Below, piece by piece: positions 36,001 through 49,515 of a stretch of DNA of 64,000 nt. The DNA lies in NCBI GenBank assembly GCA_009869945.1, contig WIXG01000017.1, positions 1-64,000 on the forward strand, written 5' to 3'. This DNA comes from Mesaphorura yosii. Taxonomy: Eukaryota; Arthropoda; Collembola; Poduromorpha; Tullbergiidae. Under the pieces are notes generated by a model. It saw nothing but the letters and a program-made list of their open reading frames with translations, did not search any database and was not told where the DNA came from. Numbering within the stretch: position 1 is the stretch's first letter; each line of letters begins with the position of its first letter. The position numbers and the translations under genes were made by a program.

Positions 36001-39000
36001 CACCACTCGCAATTCGCGTCTTAAATTTGCACTCTGCACGACATGCTGGCATCTGATTTGGCAATTCGCGACTTGCGACTTGTGACCATTTTTGGCCATT
36101 TAATTCAAAAACCACAGTCTGCTGTGAATTTTTGTCAGCTGTCGTGAGTCTTCGTGCTAAAACACGATATGAGACGAGGAATGGAAACAAAGACCGCGCT
36201 CTGCAGGCAGGCACTTACAAGGGAATTCCTTAACAAAAGCGATTACTTCCTGCTCTTCTATTTCATCACCAGAATCTTCACGATCGTCATCGTAATCATC
36301 TGCGACGTCGGCCTGCGGCGTACGTGATAGCGTCAGCGTGCAATTAAAACCGTCCCCATTGTTCCCGTCGCCGTTGATGTGCCTGCTTAACCTTGACTTG
36401 GCACTTGTACAACCGAAATGGAAATCTTTCTTCTGCTCTTGAATCTGCAGCAGTCTCCTTCGTCTCCGTCGTCTTCGCTGCTCTTTCTTGAGCCTTTGTC
36501 TTTTTCTCCATTCCTCAAAGCTCTTTATTTCTGGCGGAGGTGTCACAATCACAAGACGCGTTCTCAAGTAAAGACACTGACGCTGGTCCCGTTCTTCGTC
36601 CTCGTCCTGGTTCTCATCTTCCAAATTCGTGTAGTGGTCAGTTTCACTGTCGCCATTCACATCCACATCAGTTTTTGTCCCCGTCCGATTTCTGCTTGTG
36701 CCCAGTTTCACGGAATACGTCACGTCACTGAACGAATCGTACGAGTCGTAAAATGCATCGGTTTCACTGCTGCCGCCTTTCCTGCCGCTGGCGCTGCTGC
36801 CGTTGTACTTTGCTGACCCACCGCCGCTGCCGCATCCGCCACACGTTGTGGAAAAGGACGAGTACGCGGAAGAAGACGCTGACGAGTGATTCTGGCCAAA
36901 GAAGCAACCGGAACCTGAACCGGACCCACACCCGGACCCGGATCCGTTACACTTACTGGGGTTCAGTGCGGGAAGCGGCGGAGGCGGGACGAACGAACTG
37001 ATTTCTATAAACGTTTTGTTGCGGGATGACGAGACAATTTCCACCATGATTGCGTCGCGTCAAGATTACGATTGCAATTGCAGTCTTAATTAATGACTAT
37101 AACTTGACTTAACGGAGCGTTAGCGTTTGCCTGACGCACACACGACCTGAACACATTTCGCGTTGCCTTGCCTTGCCTTCCGTGCTCGGCTCGGTCACGT
37201 CACGTCGCCTTGAACAAAGTGCAGCAGCACAAAAACGAATGGATTCACTTTTACTGCCTGCACTGCACTGCACGACATGCGCACGCACGGATCGAGAACC
37301 AGAATCAGACTACTAGCAAATCGTAATAGCAAGTGAATACGGAATCCTGAACTGTAATCTGTATTGTATTGAATTTAGAAAAGGAAAGACAAACTCAAAA
37401 TTACCTGCAATGCACTGCACTGTAGTGACTTCACTGCACTGCATACAATTAAAAGAGAATGGGTTTACCTTGCCAAGACCCAAGACTAATTCTATTCTAT
37501 TCTAACCCATTACCGTATTGCACAAATGGCAATAGCAATAGCAATAACAGTACAGTTAACTCGAAAATGCTGCCTGCATTCTGGCAAGTAAGAAAAATTA
37601 TGGGCAAAATGGCAATGGGCAATGGTTTGGCTTGGGTTGGCAATAATGATACGTGTACGTGAGTGTCCAATTCCAATACATTGTAGCATTACTGTGCGCA
37701 GTGCAAAGTGCTAAGGAGGAGGCAATAATACCATATTTAAAAATAAATAAGATGCTTCGTACTTCATACAGCTTGTAGCATACTATAACAATGTGGCTCA
37801 AGAAGTGAAAGTACGTACTGTGTTGTGCTGTTGCTCGTTTTAATCTCCAACTGTTAAGTAACTCGAATGCCAGCACAGCGCATGAAAATGAATGACGATG
37901 ACGATGACGACCGTCGTCGTGCCCGTTGTTCGTGAGTTGAGGGGATTAACTTACCCCTTTTGGGTCAAAATCATAATCATCCCTTCAGAACGCGTATTGA
38001 ACTGTGCTCGCCTAAATAAGGAACTCAAGACCAAACGTGGAATTTTTCATCTCGTTCTTGTTCTTGTTCGACTTCAAGGTGTTCTTTTTGTCTAACATTA
38101 CAACAATACACTGCACTGCACTGCGCTGTCTTGCTTTAAGTGTTTAAGTACGTCTGGGCTGGCTGCTGGCATTATTTGCATTTGCATAAATTCGCTCATG
38201 GTAAATATGGTTAGAGTAAATTATTGGTGTGCCGTGCTCTGCCACCATAATCAAAACCATGCATCAAGTGCCCGTCCGTCCAAATTCTTGATTATGGTCA
38301 TTGTAATCGTGTACGAGACGTAATGAGCACTGAGTAGACAAAAGTTGATTAAATGTTGACGTGTGCGATTAACCTCACCCTCGCGTCTCACGTCTCGCCC
38401 CGCAATGGCAATTTCGCATTGCATTTTGATAAGCCTCGAATCTTGACTTTCTTGACAGCACGAGGCAAGCTGCGAGCCGTCAGGCAATGGCAATAAAAGG
38501 TCTATGATCCTAAATTGGCCGGACCAGACCGAATCAGACGAGTCAGGTCATTAAAACCGGGATTCTGAGTGTTACTACATGCAAATTGCAAATTGCCCTG
38601 TGAGTTTTGTTGTGCAGGACAGGGAACCAAGCCGCTCAGAGTTCAGAGACCAACATTTTGCACTCGAATTAATGGGCTTACGGGCGTACGTCTTGCGTGG
38701 CTTGGTTAATTAAGGAATGCATGAAATTGCAAATGCCAATGGCGAAATGGCCAGGGCAGGCAAATTAGTGGTTTGAAATTAAATTGGTTCCTCTCCATAC
38801 TTCCTTCATTATGAACATGAACTCATTCAATGACTTGCCATTTGCTTCTGCGTCTGCCTGATCAGAGGCTTGGCTCTTTCGAATTTTTCCGTTCCCTGTC
38901 GTTAAGTGTTAACAATGCAAGGTGAATGGTGGGCCACATTCTTCATGGAGTTTATGGCTTGTTTTTGTCCTGTTTGTAGCTCGTTGTCGTCATCACCAAA

Positions 39001-41920
39001 AATCGCCAGAATCCCTGAATTGTGAGATTTTGTAATCTCGAGTCGAGTCGGTCGTGCGTTCACGCGTTTGCGCATGTGTCGTGCCTCACAAATCACAAAG
39101 GCATTTTTCCGCCATGCGATTTGCTTTATTGCTATTCTTTTGTCATCGCCCGTCGCCGCTGTTGTATTCGCTTGACTTGAGCTTGAGCTGCCCCATGACC
39201 TTGTCCATGCAGGCATAAGCTTAATATAATTATGACACGACACAATATGCTAGCTATATAATTAATGAGGCAAGATCTCATCTCATGACACCAACCATCA
39301 TTGAATTGTTTGTATTGCATTGTCCTGGAATACGATATGCCATACGACGAGGCTCATGACGCGTGCCACGCCAGAATTTGCATGCATGATCTCAACTCAA
39401 TCTGACAGCCCATCAGCATTGCTTTGAAGTAGAAGAACCAAGCCATCAAGCCTCAATGTAAATGTTTCCTGAATTACCAAAAACATTATCAAACGCTCGG
39501 CCATTAAGGCCGTTATCATTATGTGTTATGATTCATACCCATGGCTATTACCATGTTTAATCGTAGCCGCGTGCGGTGTGTGGCGTGCCGTGCCAAGTCG
39601 AGCGGAGCAAATAACGGATTAAAAATTAACCGATTCCTTTACTCATTCACAATTTAGCACACATTCTATTCAAAAGTATGCTGCGCGCACGTGTAAATAT
39701 TTTTACACGTAAATTGATGATTGACTAAGTGAACAAGGCGCTCGCCCATTCAACGGTACGGGCTCGACTCAAGCATCAAACCATACTTGCTCATACCGGT
39801 GAGAAAAACCTCTCCTTGCATAAGGCTGTGAGATTCTCCTCAAACAAATGGCGTTGCTTGTTCTCATTGACGTTCTTGACGTTGACCGTCAATTTGGAAT
39901 CAAAACTCACATTCTTATCAATGCAATACAATAAAACATAAGAATTAAGAATTTTAACTCGCGATCGAGTGTAACAAGAATAAACAATAAATCAATGCAG
40001 TTAATATGTTGGCGTTGGCGGGCCGGGCATGATTTCTTAACAACCAAGACTCTACAATCGTAATCGTGCATTGTACACATTTTACAAGTTACGTGTTACA
40101 ATGTTATGCATAAAGCATAAATCGTGTAGGGCGTGACTTGCTGTGCTGTCTACTGTTGTTAAGCTGTTGATGTTTACAGTTTAAAATTCTTGTATCACGT
40201 TGTGGTATTCCACATCAAAATAGCGGTTCTTTATTTTGTAAAGTGCCTCACTCAATAAGATGCGTATGCGTTCATGTTTCAGAACAAAATGTCTTGTGTC
40301 TTGCTGGTTTGGCTGTTCTATTTTATTTAATCTTTAATGTTTGGCCGTTGCGCTGCGTTGTTGCAATTGCAAGCAAGCAGTAAATAAGTAAATTGGGCAT
40401 GGTCGAATGGTGCATGCAGGCCAGGCATGAATTATGTATTATGATTGTTTACATATAATGCTGATTTCTGACAGCCATGCCTTGCCTAATTCACGACGGA
40501 TCGCTACAATGGACACAACAATAGTCATGCCATGGTGAATGGACCATCGTGCCATGCCAGCAGCTTTTTTGTGGGTTTGTATGCAGATTTCACACCGTAA
40601 AGGGTCAATGGGTCGGTCGGGCGTTCTCTTCCCAATTCCGAGATTGAGATTTGCCAGTTTATCGTAGCGAGTAAGCAAGGAAATTAGCAGTGACTTACTT
40701 TCTTTGCTCGTCGTCCGATTTTGGACTGCTACAGCGGGCAGTGTCGGGCCCTTCGCCTTGGGTTTGCCTTTACTCCAAAGAAATGAGCGATTGTAGCCTC
40801 CGTCTTCGGCAGCTGCAGCGGCATCGTCGTCAGCTGTGCCTGCGTCTACCTGTCCATTGCTGTGGCTGTAGTTATCCAACTCCTCGTAGAACGGCTCCAT
40901 TTCGTATTGGTCACTATTTCGAACACTGGCGCCTGTGCTCTCGCGTTCGCTCTTTTGACCCTCGCCTTCGCCTTCATCGTCACCGTCTTCCGCGTCGGCA
41001 TCAACGTCCGGTGAATCCAACCTAATTTCACTGAATTCAACGAGCTGCAGGTGCCCAGGGACGATGGGCAAGGAGAAGCTTTGATAACAGTCTTTAAGGC
41101 TGAGGCTGCGACCCTCACTCATTAATGAGTCTTTAATTATTCCCTGTTGCTTCGTCTTTGATGCCCATTTCTTCTTCGTACTCGTGCTCGTGCTCGCTGC
41201 ATTTGAAATCAATGTCATCGTTGACGAATTGCAATCAGGCACGTCTACGCCCACGTCCATGTTATTGTCATTATTGTAGATTCTGTTAGCTAAATTCGCC
41301 TTTTGATTGTAATAATTACTGCTGTTATTGCTCGAGTAATCCGACTCAATCGAGGAACTTTGGTACAGTTCGAGGTCGTGGTCGTGGTCCGTCATTGAGG
41401 ACGAGGAACGCGTCGAAGTCGAAGACACCGTGCCGGCGCTGGGTTTCTTAGTTGTAATCGCAGCACGAGTACGATTGTGATAAGGATCGTAGCAATCTGG
41501 AGACGGAGCCGATACTGAATTCGAGGTTGGCATACGAATGTAGTCATCCAGTAAAGAATGCAGCTGCCCGTTGCTGTTGCCCGAGCCGGAATCGCCACCG
41601 GACGAGTAGCAAGACGAAGCAGGAGAATTGGCGGTGTCGTACTCTTCTAACGAGTACACCGACGTTGAGGTCGATGTCAAGGAATTCGATGTAGATGAGG
41701 CCGAGTTGGGTGACGGTGACGTTGAATGTTTTTTCCGTTTTATCGCGTCTTTTCGGTGGAGGATGACCGAAGCTGAATTCTTTGTGATCGAAGTCGCATG
41801 TGCGTTTGCATTTGCGGGTGAGTCACAGCCACCTGTTTTGATTCCAGTGAAAGCAGCTGCTGCTGGAAGAGGATTCGGCTCAAAGAGCGCAATTTTTTTC
41901 GCGACTCGCCCTGCACTCAT
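30057..41920 (-). CDS. Exn: Ephexin-type RhoGEF (DH-PH-SH3), long isoform
   Basis: Ephexins activate Rho GTPases downstream of Eph receptors and act at synapses and growth cones. Exons 41920-40699, 34625-33406, 33302-33235, 32228-31993, 31840-31669, 31571-31370, 30996-30722, 30632-30497, 30401-30227, 30151-30057 give 1266 residues with matching phases. The N-terminal 800 residues are low-complexity, Ser/Asn-rich, with proline runs and tyrosines (VYAEPVYNEM, SIYKTL) that could be phosphorylated. The DH domain (about 850-1060) starts at KLQEAIFEILTSEVSYLKSL-like sequence and holds LLPMQRITRLPLL-type CR3 (read here as FLMLPMQRITRLPLLV). PH covers about 1075-1200 and includes VYWLILFTNQLLVTKKK. 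The SH3 (about 1200-1262) has AIFPYAAKRPDELSFEVGE, GWYYG and GWFPGNY. Introns in the catalytic part are short; those after the first exons are long. A second first exon is listed separately. Confidence 0.9.
32814..33075 (+). CDS. Possible nested reading frame in an ephexin intron, opposite strand
   Basis: After a TTCATTTCCAG acceptor, an 86-codon plus-strand frame runs to a TAA at 33073-33075. It reads like protein (for example NEKIEEQNINDYVSLDEDY and FQTRLYLDLNGVRRI). Upstream, 32512-32766 holds two shorter protein-like stretches (ITSGPTFSKIRQTFPDHVML; YQVYVEKITSGSRLQ). However, the frames do not join cleanly through a consensus intron, so this may be a decayed gene copy. I do not recognise it. 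It lies inside the intron 32229-33234 of exn. Confidence 0.3.
34626..36218 (-). other. Ephexin intron between short first exon and common exon
   Basis: 1.6 kb of intronic sequence with a GTAAGT donor at its 5' side and a TTTTTGCACAG acceptor at 34626. I see no exon in it. Confidence 0.5.
36219..37047 (-). CDS. Exn: Alternative first coding exon of the ephexin gene (short isoform)
   Basis: An open exon from ATG at 37047 to a GTAAGT donor just below 36219. An in-frame TGA lies upstream of the ATG and there is no acceptor there, so it looks like a transcript start rather than an internal exon. It ends in phase 1, as does the exon at 41920-40699, and both fit the shared acceptor at 34625. Joined to the common exons it gives 1135 residues. 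The exon encodes Gly/Ser/Cys-rich and acidic sequence with a basic arginine run ([14 protein letters not shown]) and FEEWRKRQRLKK. No known domain. Confidence 0.75.
37048..40698 (-). other. Region between the two alternative ephexin first exons
   Basis: 3.65 kb, intronic for the long isoform and containing the presumed promoter of the short one. Simple repeats include (CCTTG)n at about 37164-37180 and a GACGAT run meeting its inverted GTCGTC at 37894-37920. No coding exon is seen. Confidence 0.45.
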
Positions 41921-44900
41921 TTTACTTCACTTCATGGAACAGCACTTAATTGTTGGCAATGGCAAAGTGTTTACTATTTACTGTCGGGTCTTTGTGATTT
42001 GACGTATAAGGACTTCTTAACGCGTGCACTGCCAAATTCGTATTGAAATGATGACTCAGGCGGCAAGCCAAAGCCGCTGCCTTGTCCGAATCACGAAGCC
42101 AGCACGTTTGCTCACCAGAAGTCAGAAGTATTATATCACGATACGGCGATTTACGAATTACGATGCGATTTGGTAGTCTTTTTATAAACAGTTCCTGCTA
42201 ATAACAATACACAGTAGTAATGACACATTTATTTAGCAGCGACTGTCGCACTCGTACGCACAATGGCAGAGCGCAATGAAATGACAAATGTTTAATATCG
42301 TTGTTTATGATAATTTTGTTATCATTGCTGGTTGTTCGATTTCGTCTTTGTAATTTGTGAGTTCTTAACTGATTAATCATTTACTTGTCACTGTAATGGG
42401 CTCGTTTAACAGATGCTGGGACCGTTGTTGATTGTTGATACTTTCTTACTTTAACCAATTTCTTTATGCACGCCGGTAAGAATTTTGTGCACTTTAGTAT
42501 TAATACAAATCGAATTTATCAAAGTTGACTTCTCGCTGGCGTGCTGAGTCTTCTTAAACACTGTTTACATCACGACGCCAATCTTGACGACAAAAATACT
42601 GATAACACTTACATGCGTGTATTCATGCGTAGAGGTCAAATTCTCGTGGCTGTGGCGTGGCCAGAATCAAGTCAGAGTCAGTGAATCTTACACACTAAAC
42701 ACACTAAACGCAATAAACTGCACTCTGCACTGTTCCGTATTAATTGAAGCAAAAGAAAAGTTTAACAAAGGTCATTGAATACCAGCGTCGCCGCGTCTTC
42801 GTCGTCGCCGTCTGTCCACTGCGCCTGTGACTTTGACTGTGACTTCCTTCCTTCGTTAATCCAAAGATACGGCACAGCACGGTCGGTGTTGGTCAGTGGC
42901 CCGTCCGACCAGATTCGTGTTTCACAAGTAAGTGCTGAGTGCTGTGCTGATGATTAACTGTTCACATTTCGTTCATCATCATCGGACACCACGACCACGA
43001 ATTTTCAACTTGGCTCAAGTCTCAAGCAAAGCCAAGCCACGTTATGTACACAGCCGAAACTCGAAATCGTGTCCTCGCTTCGTATTTCGTTATACGTATC
43101 GCATATTCGGACGCGTCGGACGGTCTTCTTCAACTTCTTCCTGTTAAGTACATAAACTTGTACTTGTACTTGTGCAGAAAATGCAGTGCAGATGTTAATG
43201 CTGAGTCAAGGCAAGGCAAGGCAAGACCAAGTCAACAAAGCAAGTAAATAAACATGAAGATGAAAATCAGCATCACTTTTACCTCCTCAGCACTTCACCG
43301 TGTCCGTGTCCGTGTCCGTGTGTATGATTAACATTTTTCAAGAGACAACAAGAACAGAAAAGAAAAGAGCACAGGCAACGAAGATTCGATTCTTCTTTAA
43401 GTTTTTGCATTTTGCATATGATTCGAATCATCATTCATGATTTTCTCAGACTACGATCTGGTCGGTAGAGAAAACAGGCCTTGGCACTTGCCACTTGGCC
43501 CGGCCCGGTCTCTGGTCTCTGGTCTTGTTCTTCTCAGCAAGAGGCACGAAAAAGATGAAGATGCACACAAAGAGTAGGAAGAGTCGCAAAAACAGTTTGT
43601 CTTGTAATTTTTCACTTTTTCAATAAAACCGTGTTTAGCAGCCCGTATTAAAGTGATCTCCACCGAAATAACCTGTTCGTTAGCACGATTAAAGCCAAAT
43701 CAAGTTGTTAATGCAGCGACTCTTGGCTCTTGAGTGTCAAACACATGGTTTTAAGTTACAGTTGCTCGTACGCTGTTGCACAGATGCAGGATTAAAGCAG
43801 CTGTACTGGGAACGTGCTCAAGATTCTCATCTGTCTGCATCCACAATGCAATGGCAAAAAATTGCCCAATAAATAAACAATTCACAATTCAAGCTATGCC
43901 GTGCCGAGTCAGCAAAATACGACCAGGCCAGACTCACAGTCGCGTTGCTCCAATCCAAGTCTCAAGACTCAAGACTCTGAAGCTTAAACGTGTTTTAAAT
44001 CACAGTTACAGCGAAGGCGAACCAGGCAGAGTTTTGTAATTTTATTGAGAATGATAAACCAGAGTCACAGTCACAGACGGAGAAATGAAACCAAACCAAA
44101 TCCAATCAAACCAGAAACGCGAGAAGAATTTAAAATTGACCTAATTGATACATTAAGATAAATAAACAGTGAGTCTTGAATTTTGGCTGAGACTTCCTTT
44201 TCAAGTCGTTCTTGCCTGATGTCATCAACTGATAGTTTGATCAGGCCACGCGAAGCCAGATTTATTATAATTAGTTAATTGCACGAATGTGGAGCACACA
44301 CGAATTTATTCTGCTGCTTGATAAGAAAACAAGCACGACACGAACACGAATGCAAACACGCCAGGACACGCCACTGCCGTGATTTGGGAATTTCACAGCT
44401 TTTCACTCGTAAATTATCGGGATATTTTGCTTGACAAATTCGCGATTCTCGACTCGTCTCGTGTGTAATTAATTATACAAATTTGCAAACGTCTTGACTC
44501 GACTTGGCTCCTTGCTGGCTGTTGCTCACTGAATTTGAAGTTGTACTCGCCGTCGTAATTTAATTTATGACCAACTCCGTTTGCTCATTCTTCTTCCTAC
44601 CAAGCGCGTCCGAGTCCGCTTCTGCGTTCACGTCCGCGACCGTCACCGTCAACAGTCAACAATGAAGTCCTCGTTTGCGTTTGTCTTCGCAATTTGAATT
44701 TGCAACTGCAAATTGGCAACTGCCGTGCGTGAAATGCGCGTATTGGTATACAAGATTCGTTATGAAAAGAGAAATGAACTTATACCACTGCCACTGAATT
44801 GTGAATTGCGAGTTTCGAGTGAATAATTGCAATGGAACTATTTTCATGCGTCCGACGCGACACGCGAGGCCTTGCGATTCGCGAATTGGATTCTTATTCG

Positions 44901-47900
44901 AAGTCGTAATTCTGTGTACAATGCTCATAATCACATAACCATTCAAAATTCACAATGGAATGCGTAAAATGCTTGCAAATCGAATCTCAGCTCGCGCTCG
45001 TGGCCATTCTAAACGACATCGCATCGGAGTGTGTTAAATATGAAGCCAAACACCAACACCTGGCAAAAGGCAAGATTAAATATGCTAAAATTGCCATTGT
45101 TCCGGTCCAAAAGGCAAGCCAAACAAAGCCACACAATCGAAACGGCAAAGAATCAAAGAATGAATAAGCACTAGGAGTTTGTCGGCTGCTGGTCGTGATG
45201 AAGATAAGAAAATCAGCAGCGAAAGGGCTCTGAATTCTGTGTGACGATGACAAACTTAATCTTCATAGTGCATTCATTCAACGGAATTTCGAAGGTGACT
45301 TCACCGTCAACGTTCATGAATAAACCATGACTTTTTTCGCGATTCTCGTCGTGCATTATGTTTATTGTAGCTGGAAGGCATCAGACATCAGGCAGTGTGG
45401 TCTGTGGTCCTACGCAAGAAAAACCCCAGCGAGTACTGCAAAATGGGTTAAAAATGATAATTATCAAAAACATTAAGGCAGTAGACAGTTTTTGTGACGC
45501 GATGCGAATTACGCGACTCGACGCTGCCTTCGAGCCATTTCATTAAAAATATACTTAACAGCCAACTAAACCGTCAGGAGAGTCTGAAAGCTCTTTGTTC
45601 TCAACCAAGAACTTGAAAGCCAGCAGGATCTCACCTTAATTCTTAATTAGTCCCTGAAATTTGGTAAGAAATCAGCTTACCACAATAAAGCACCGTACCA
45701 TCTTTAATTAGCATTTCAGCCCCAACTTTCAGGAACCCTAACGTCAGTCGCAGCATTGAAAAGAAGTGAAAAGTCAAAGTCAAATTGCTACAGCCAAATT
45801 GAGTCTACGTGCAAAGAAAAGAAAAGATCTTCTGCTTCTGCTTGAGCTTAATTCAATAATCATTAAAAAGCAATAATTCCTTCTCCTGCTTCATCATTCA
45901 TTCAATCCTTTCAACACAGTTTGTAATTTGCACGTAATTCCTGCAATTTAACTTGCAATTTGTGGTATAGAAAGTTTCACGGCCCAGCCGGGCCGGGCGG
46001 GCCAGGCCCTTGAGTGATAAATCAATGCTGCGGATGCGAATTGCGAATTGGCATTGCAATTTTCCTTTTGTTTCGATGCATTAGCCACAGCCATACAATT
46101 GAGTGTACAATGTAAAGAAAGGCCGGCAGACATGAATTATCGCCGTAAAAAGTGAGGAACAGCAGCAGAAGCCAGAAGCACGTAAGGCATTGCAAAGGCA
46201 AATGGCTGGCAAATAGCCTACTTTTACCATAATTGCACGAAAAAACTCTGTGGACTGTGGTTAATGTAAAATTGCCATTCGCATTCGAGTAAGAATGTAA
46301 AAGAAAAGTGATGGAAAGCAAATAAGCAAATAACTTATTAATTACAACGAACGAGGAATTTGCGTTTCGCATCGCATGAATGCTCCAAAAACTAGTTTAC
46401 AAACGAGATTTATGTGAGTCACTTTTGTCAGTTGTCCTCTCACACAAACGTAGCGCAGGCCAAGAAAGAAAATGGCATGGGAAAATCGAGAAAGATTCGC
46501 GCGACGCGACGTGGCTACGTGTGGCACGGCCTGAATGGAATCTGCTACGTAGATTGTAGATTTATGACAGTGCTAACAATGCGTGGCAGTGACAACAATG
46601 CACGACACGCATAGACGCGTAGAGTAAACAAAAGATGAGAGTTTATTTATGCCATTCAGGAACGTCAACAAGTGTGAAGAAGTCTTTGGCGAATTTTATT
46701 AAGGAAATGCTTGTGAAAAGATTCTTCATATTGTCGTTAGTCGTAGTCGTTAGGCAGATTGTTATTTCAGCGCAGCGTCGCATCAATCATAATCCTTAAG
46801 ACTTCAGCTTCAAGTATTCGATTGAATGAATGAATGAACTCGAATATGAATACGAAAAGAAATCAGAATCACCAATCACAGTCACGTCGAAATACCGACC
46901 ACCAACCAAATTAACACCAAGATTCATAAAATCCAATCCACACCACTTCGAGCTGCAACTGTGATTTCTGCCTCGCAATTTATGCTAATCAGTTAAGCAT
47001 GGATGCCAAACGGAGTCTCTGCGCCTGTGAACACGCATAAATCGAGCAAGATGCAGGAATTCAGGAAGTAACACAGAATAACACGGCTGGGATCCAAAAT
47101 ATTGACTTTAGCTTCATTAATTATTCAATACAGGGATTTTCAAGCGCATTTCATAGTGCGTTGGCATTTACAGTCTGCGCCAGCGTCTGCAATGAATTGA
47201 TTAGCACGCACTCGTAAAAGAGTAAAAGCATTAAACCAGGTTGAAGACCTCACCGCAGTGATGTGATGCAGCAGCTTGATTATAACTTAATAAGTATCTT
47301 GTTTCCGTAATTTACAAGAACCAATTGCCCATTGCAACTGCATATTAAACCTGCTGCAGCTACTGAATCTTGTATCGTGTACTTGATTTGTGCAATTACC
47401 GCACTTGTACTCATTCTCGTACAATTATGACATGGGAAACAGCCAAACAGCGGAATGAGGAATCAAGTTCAAATATTCAACTCTTCATCTTCATCTTCAT
47501 CAGCCCGTCATTCTCATTCTCATCATGAGCACATTGCGATATGCAATTGTGTGAAGGCAAGGAGGCAAGGCAAGAACAAGATTACGAAATCGAGATCATC
47601 ATCATTGAGAGCGGCGAGTGGTTAAATTGCATTGGCATAATTACACACATTTGAAACCTCTTTAATTACGAGTTGTAGCTTGCGATGAACGATGGACCTT
47701 GCAAGAGCCGTGCTTCTACAAAAGTACTCTTATCTTTGGTCATGCTTCATGAATTCAGAATTACAAATGAAGCATGAAAACACGAACATGATCGTTGCTC
47801 ATGAAAGGCCGGCCCCGACCATGTGAAAAATGAATGCCAGCTGCGACCTGCCTCTGCCGTCTTCGTTTGCCACAAAACAGCGTTTCATTCCAATATTTAT

Positions 47901-47904
47901 TGCA
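41921..47904. other. Gene-poor region upstream of ephexin
   Basis: About 6 kb with no exon I can support; open stretches are short and of biased composition. It contains a (GTCCGT)n tandem at about 43300-43323. It should include the promoter and 5' UTR of the long ephexin isoform. The words TGGCAAT and CATTGC recur often here and in other noncoding parts of the window. Confidence 0.45.
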
Positions 47905-48060
47905 ATGTCTTTGGAAATGGAAGGAAATAATGACGATAATAATTTGGGTAATGGTAATTTCAAGCTAGATTCGATTAAAGCGCTGCAGTTATCAAGTCAT
48001 GACATTGTGAAAATAGTTGCTCAATGTAATACTACCATAGATAAAGCATTTAAGCATTAA
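47905..48060 (+). CDS. Possible micro-ORF of 51 codons
   Basis: ATG at 47905 opens a 51-codon frame with protein-like composition (for example FKLDSIKALQLSSHDIVKIV). The same frame is open back to an ATG at 47830, giving 76 codons. It ends about 100 bases from the stop of the convergent ACBP gene. No family recognised and no splice context; it could be chance or ACBP antisense. Confidence 0.2.
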   Translation: MSLEMEGNNDDNNLGNGNFKLDSIKALQLSSHDIVKIVAQCNTTIDKAFKH

Positions 48061-48161
48061 CATTGTCATCAAATATAAGCTATTCTGTTCACAGTTTAAG
48101 TTTAAGTTAATTTGTGATGTCTTCAGGCTTCAAGGCGTGAACGTCTGAATAGTCTGGAATT

Positions 48162-49515
48162 TTAGACTCCGTACTTGGTGACCAGCGTCGCGACGTAGTC
48201 GACGTACTTTTGTTGAGCATCACCTTGAGACGTGCCCTTCCTTCCGTTCCAGGCGTCCCACTTCGCCTTGCCTTTCAAGTCCAACATTCCGGGACGGGCT
48301 GCAAACAAAACGAAAGAGCATTAGCATTGTCATTAACTAAAATATACGCCCTCGCATGTCGCGAGTGTCGTCTGAGTGAAGTGAGACGAGACGGAGACGT
48401 CTGTTCAGTGGCCATTTATACAAAGTTTATTCAAAGTAGAGTCCTGCAGTCAGTTGTCATAATTTGAAGTGCACTGATTATGTCGTCCCCTGGCAATCCC
48501 ACATGTCCAATGCATTCACACAACACAGCGAGATGGAATGTGTGAGTGGTGATGCCATTTTTCCATTCAAACAATTACTTAATCACATAATACTGCATTG
48601 GCTCACACTAGAGAGAATTGTATTCGTATCAAGTGCAATATTGACCCAATGATGGTAATGCAATAGTTTTTCAGCTTCTTATCGCTGGTGGCCTGACTCT
48701 GGTCTGACGGGAAAGCTGAAAGCCCTTTTTCATGTCGCGTGGTACAAATTATAACACCTGTAATCTGTGGTAATTGAATAGGAAGTGAATAATCACGAGA
48801 CTAATGAAGGGGCGTATCGTCAGCGTCCTGCGTGGCTATCAGCATAGGATAGCATCTGGGAATTTGAAGATGAAATGGGAAATGTGCACTTTTCTGCCAC
48901 TATGAATCAAATTAATACTGCGAGAATTGTTTTGGAATGCTTCCAACAGAAAGGAAAGGTCCTGCCTATGACAAGTCACACTTTAAGATGCAAGTTGCCA
49001 ATTTTTGTGCACCGCCTTCGAAGAACTTTTTCGTATCAGACATACTACTAAGAACTTTGTAATTAATTTGTCCCGGCCTGGCCAACTGCTAACTTTTAAA
49101 ATTACCCATTCTTGACCCAATCCTACATTTTGCACGCTTGTCATCCAGCCATTGCTCTGTTGTGCTCTCTGATCCTTGGCCATGATATGCATGACAGTCT
49201 TAAAGAACACATTTAATGTTAATTACCAGTGTCCACATCCCCGACGGTTGCTTGCTTGAACAATCCATACAGGTCCAACAATTCAGTATCATTCGGCTTG
49301 GTCTTCAGTACCTTGACTTGCTCAGCAGCAGCGTTGAATTTCTGAACAATAAAATATCCACGATTAATTTCCACTTCATCAGCACTTTATATTTCACATG
49401 ACTGACATTATTTTGAGACACGAAGGGGCAACGATGCGACACGTCAGTTCTTTACTGCACTATAGTCAATACCATCAATATTAAATTAATATTGACTTAC
49501 CTCCGTCAAAGACAT
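48162..49515 (-). CDS. ACBP: Acyl-CoA-binding protein (diazepam-binding-inhibitor family)
   Basis: Cytosolic four-helix protein that binds and shuttles medium- and long-chain acyl-CoA esters. Exons 49515-49501 (only MSLTE), 49341-49227, 48298-48162; 88 residues, the usual length of the family. Key blocks: [18 protein letters not shown], the [18 protein letters not shown] stretch holding the YxxFKQ acyl-CoA-binding motif, and [18 protein letters not shown] with the conserved KAKWxAW. Intron 2 is 928 bp. The gene is head to head with RPL37A, 553 bp between start codons. Confidence 0.97.

Noticed and set aside
40439-40698. Continuation of the ephexin first-exon frame past its donor
   Set aside because: A strong GTAAGT donor and a matching phase at 34625 show it is intron read-through.
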